Both the position numbers and the translations under genes were made by a program. This document shows positions 5,998 to 6,025 of a stretch of DNA of 6,025 bases, piece after piece (positions within the stretch are counted from its first letter, which is position 1; every line of letters begins with the position of its first letter). The notes under the pieces were generated by a model. It was given only the letters and a program-made list of their open reading frames with translations. It ran no database searches and was not told the origin of the DNA. Source of the stretch: Fidelibacterota bacterium. Its GTDB lineage: Bacteria > Fidelibacterota > UBA2242 > JAFGTP01. The stretch spans positions 1 through 6,025 of the forward strand of contig JAIPHI010000161.1 in NCBI GenBank assembly GCA_021735285.1. The letters are read 5' to 3'.

Positions 5998-6025
5998 GCT
6001 TATTCGTGGTGGAACATCTCGGCAT

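Overview
The window looks like an accessory island in the chromosome of a Gram-negative bacterium. My best guess is a deltaproteobacterium of the Desulfobacterales type. That rests on remembered resemblance of the IS66 transposase, the decayed winged-helix protein and the secreted DUF4185-type protein to proteins of that group, so it is an inference. Base composition is mosaic: the left and right ends are of moderate GC, while roughly 1580-4270 is strikingly AT-rich, as is common in surface-polysaccharide or lipid-modification loci gained by transfer.

Left part (1-1413): two dead genes in a row. The first is the 3' portion of an IS66-family element whose transposase is split by one extra T near 748/749. 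The three catalytic acidic residues can still be read across two frames. The IS appears to end near 1006. Directly after it lies the C-terminal part of a second gene, a conserved protein of unknown function with a winged-helix-like end, broken by a frameshift near 1193-1200 and a stop at 1237. The simplest reading is that the IS inserted into, or truncated, this gene.

Centre (1583-4174): three intact AT-rich genes on the plus strand. These are a class I SAM-dependent methyltransferase (1583-2257), a second methyltransferase of a different subfamily (2428-3207), and a multi-pass membrane protein of the LPG_synthase_TM / flippase-like family (3209-4174). The last two are separated by one base and should be co-translated. 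The methyltransferases have no identifiable substrate in the window. Their membrane-protein neighbour suggests work on a lipid-linked glycan, a lipid or a small amphipathic molecule at the inner membrane.

Right part (4175-6025): a possible weak terminator, then about 370 bases of unassigned and probably decayed sequence. A good sigma-70 promoter (TTGACA, 17 bp, TAAAAT) follows and drives a well-formed gene for a secreted DUF4185-type protein (4727-5872) with a signal peptide. Downstream is a roughly 100-bp block bounded by an imperfect inverted repeat with internal hairpins, which may be a small non-autonomous element or an IS end.

Two starts were moved from upstream TTG codons to downstream ATGs (2428 and 3209), and one from an upstream ATG to a later ATG (4727), because of ribosome-binding-site position, gene spacing and the signal peptide. 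I found no tRNA, rRNA, CRISPR array or recognised defence system. The most interesting items are the methyltransferase/flippase-like pair, the hidden pseudogene, and the inverted-repeat block at the right end.
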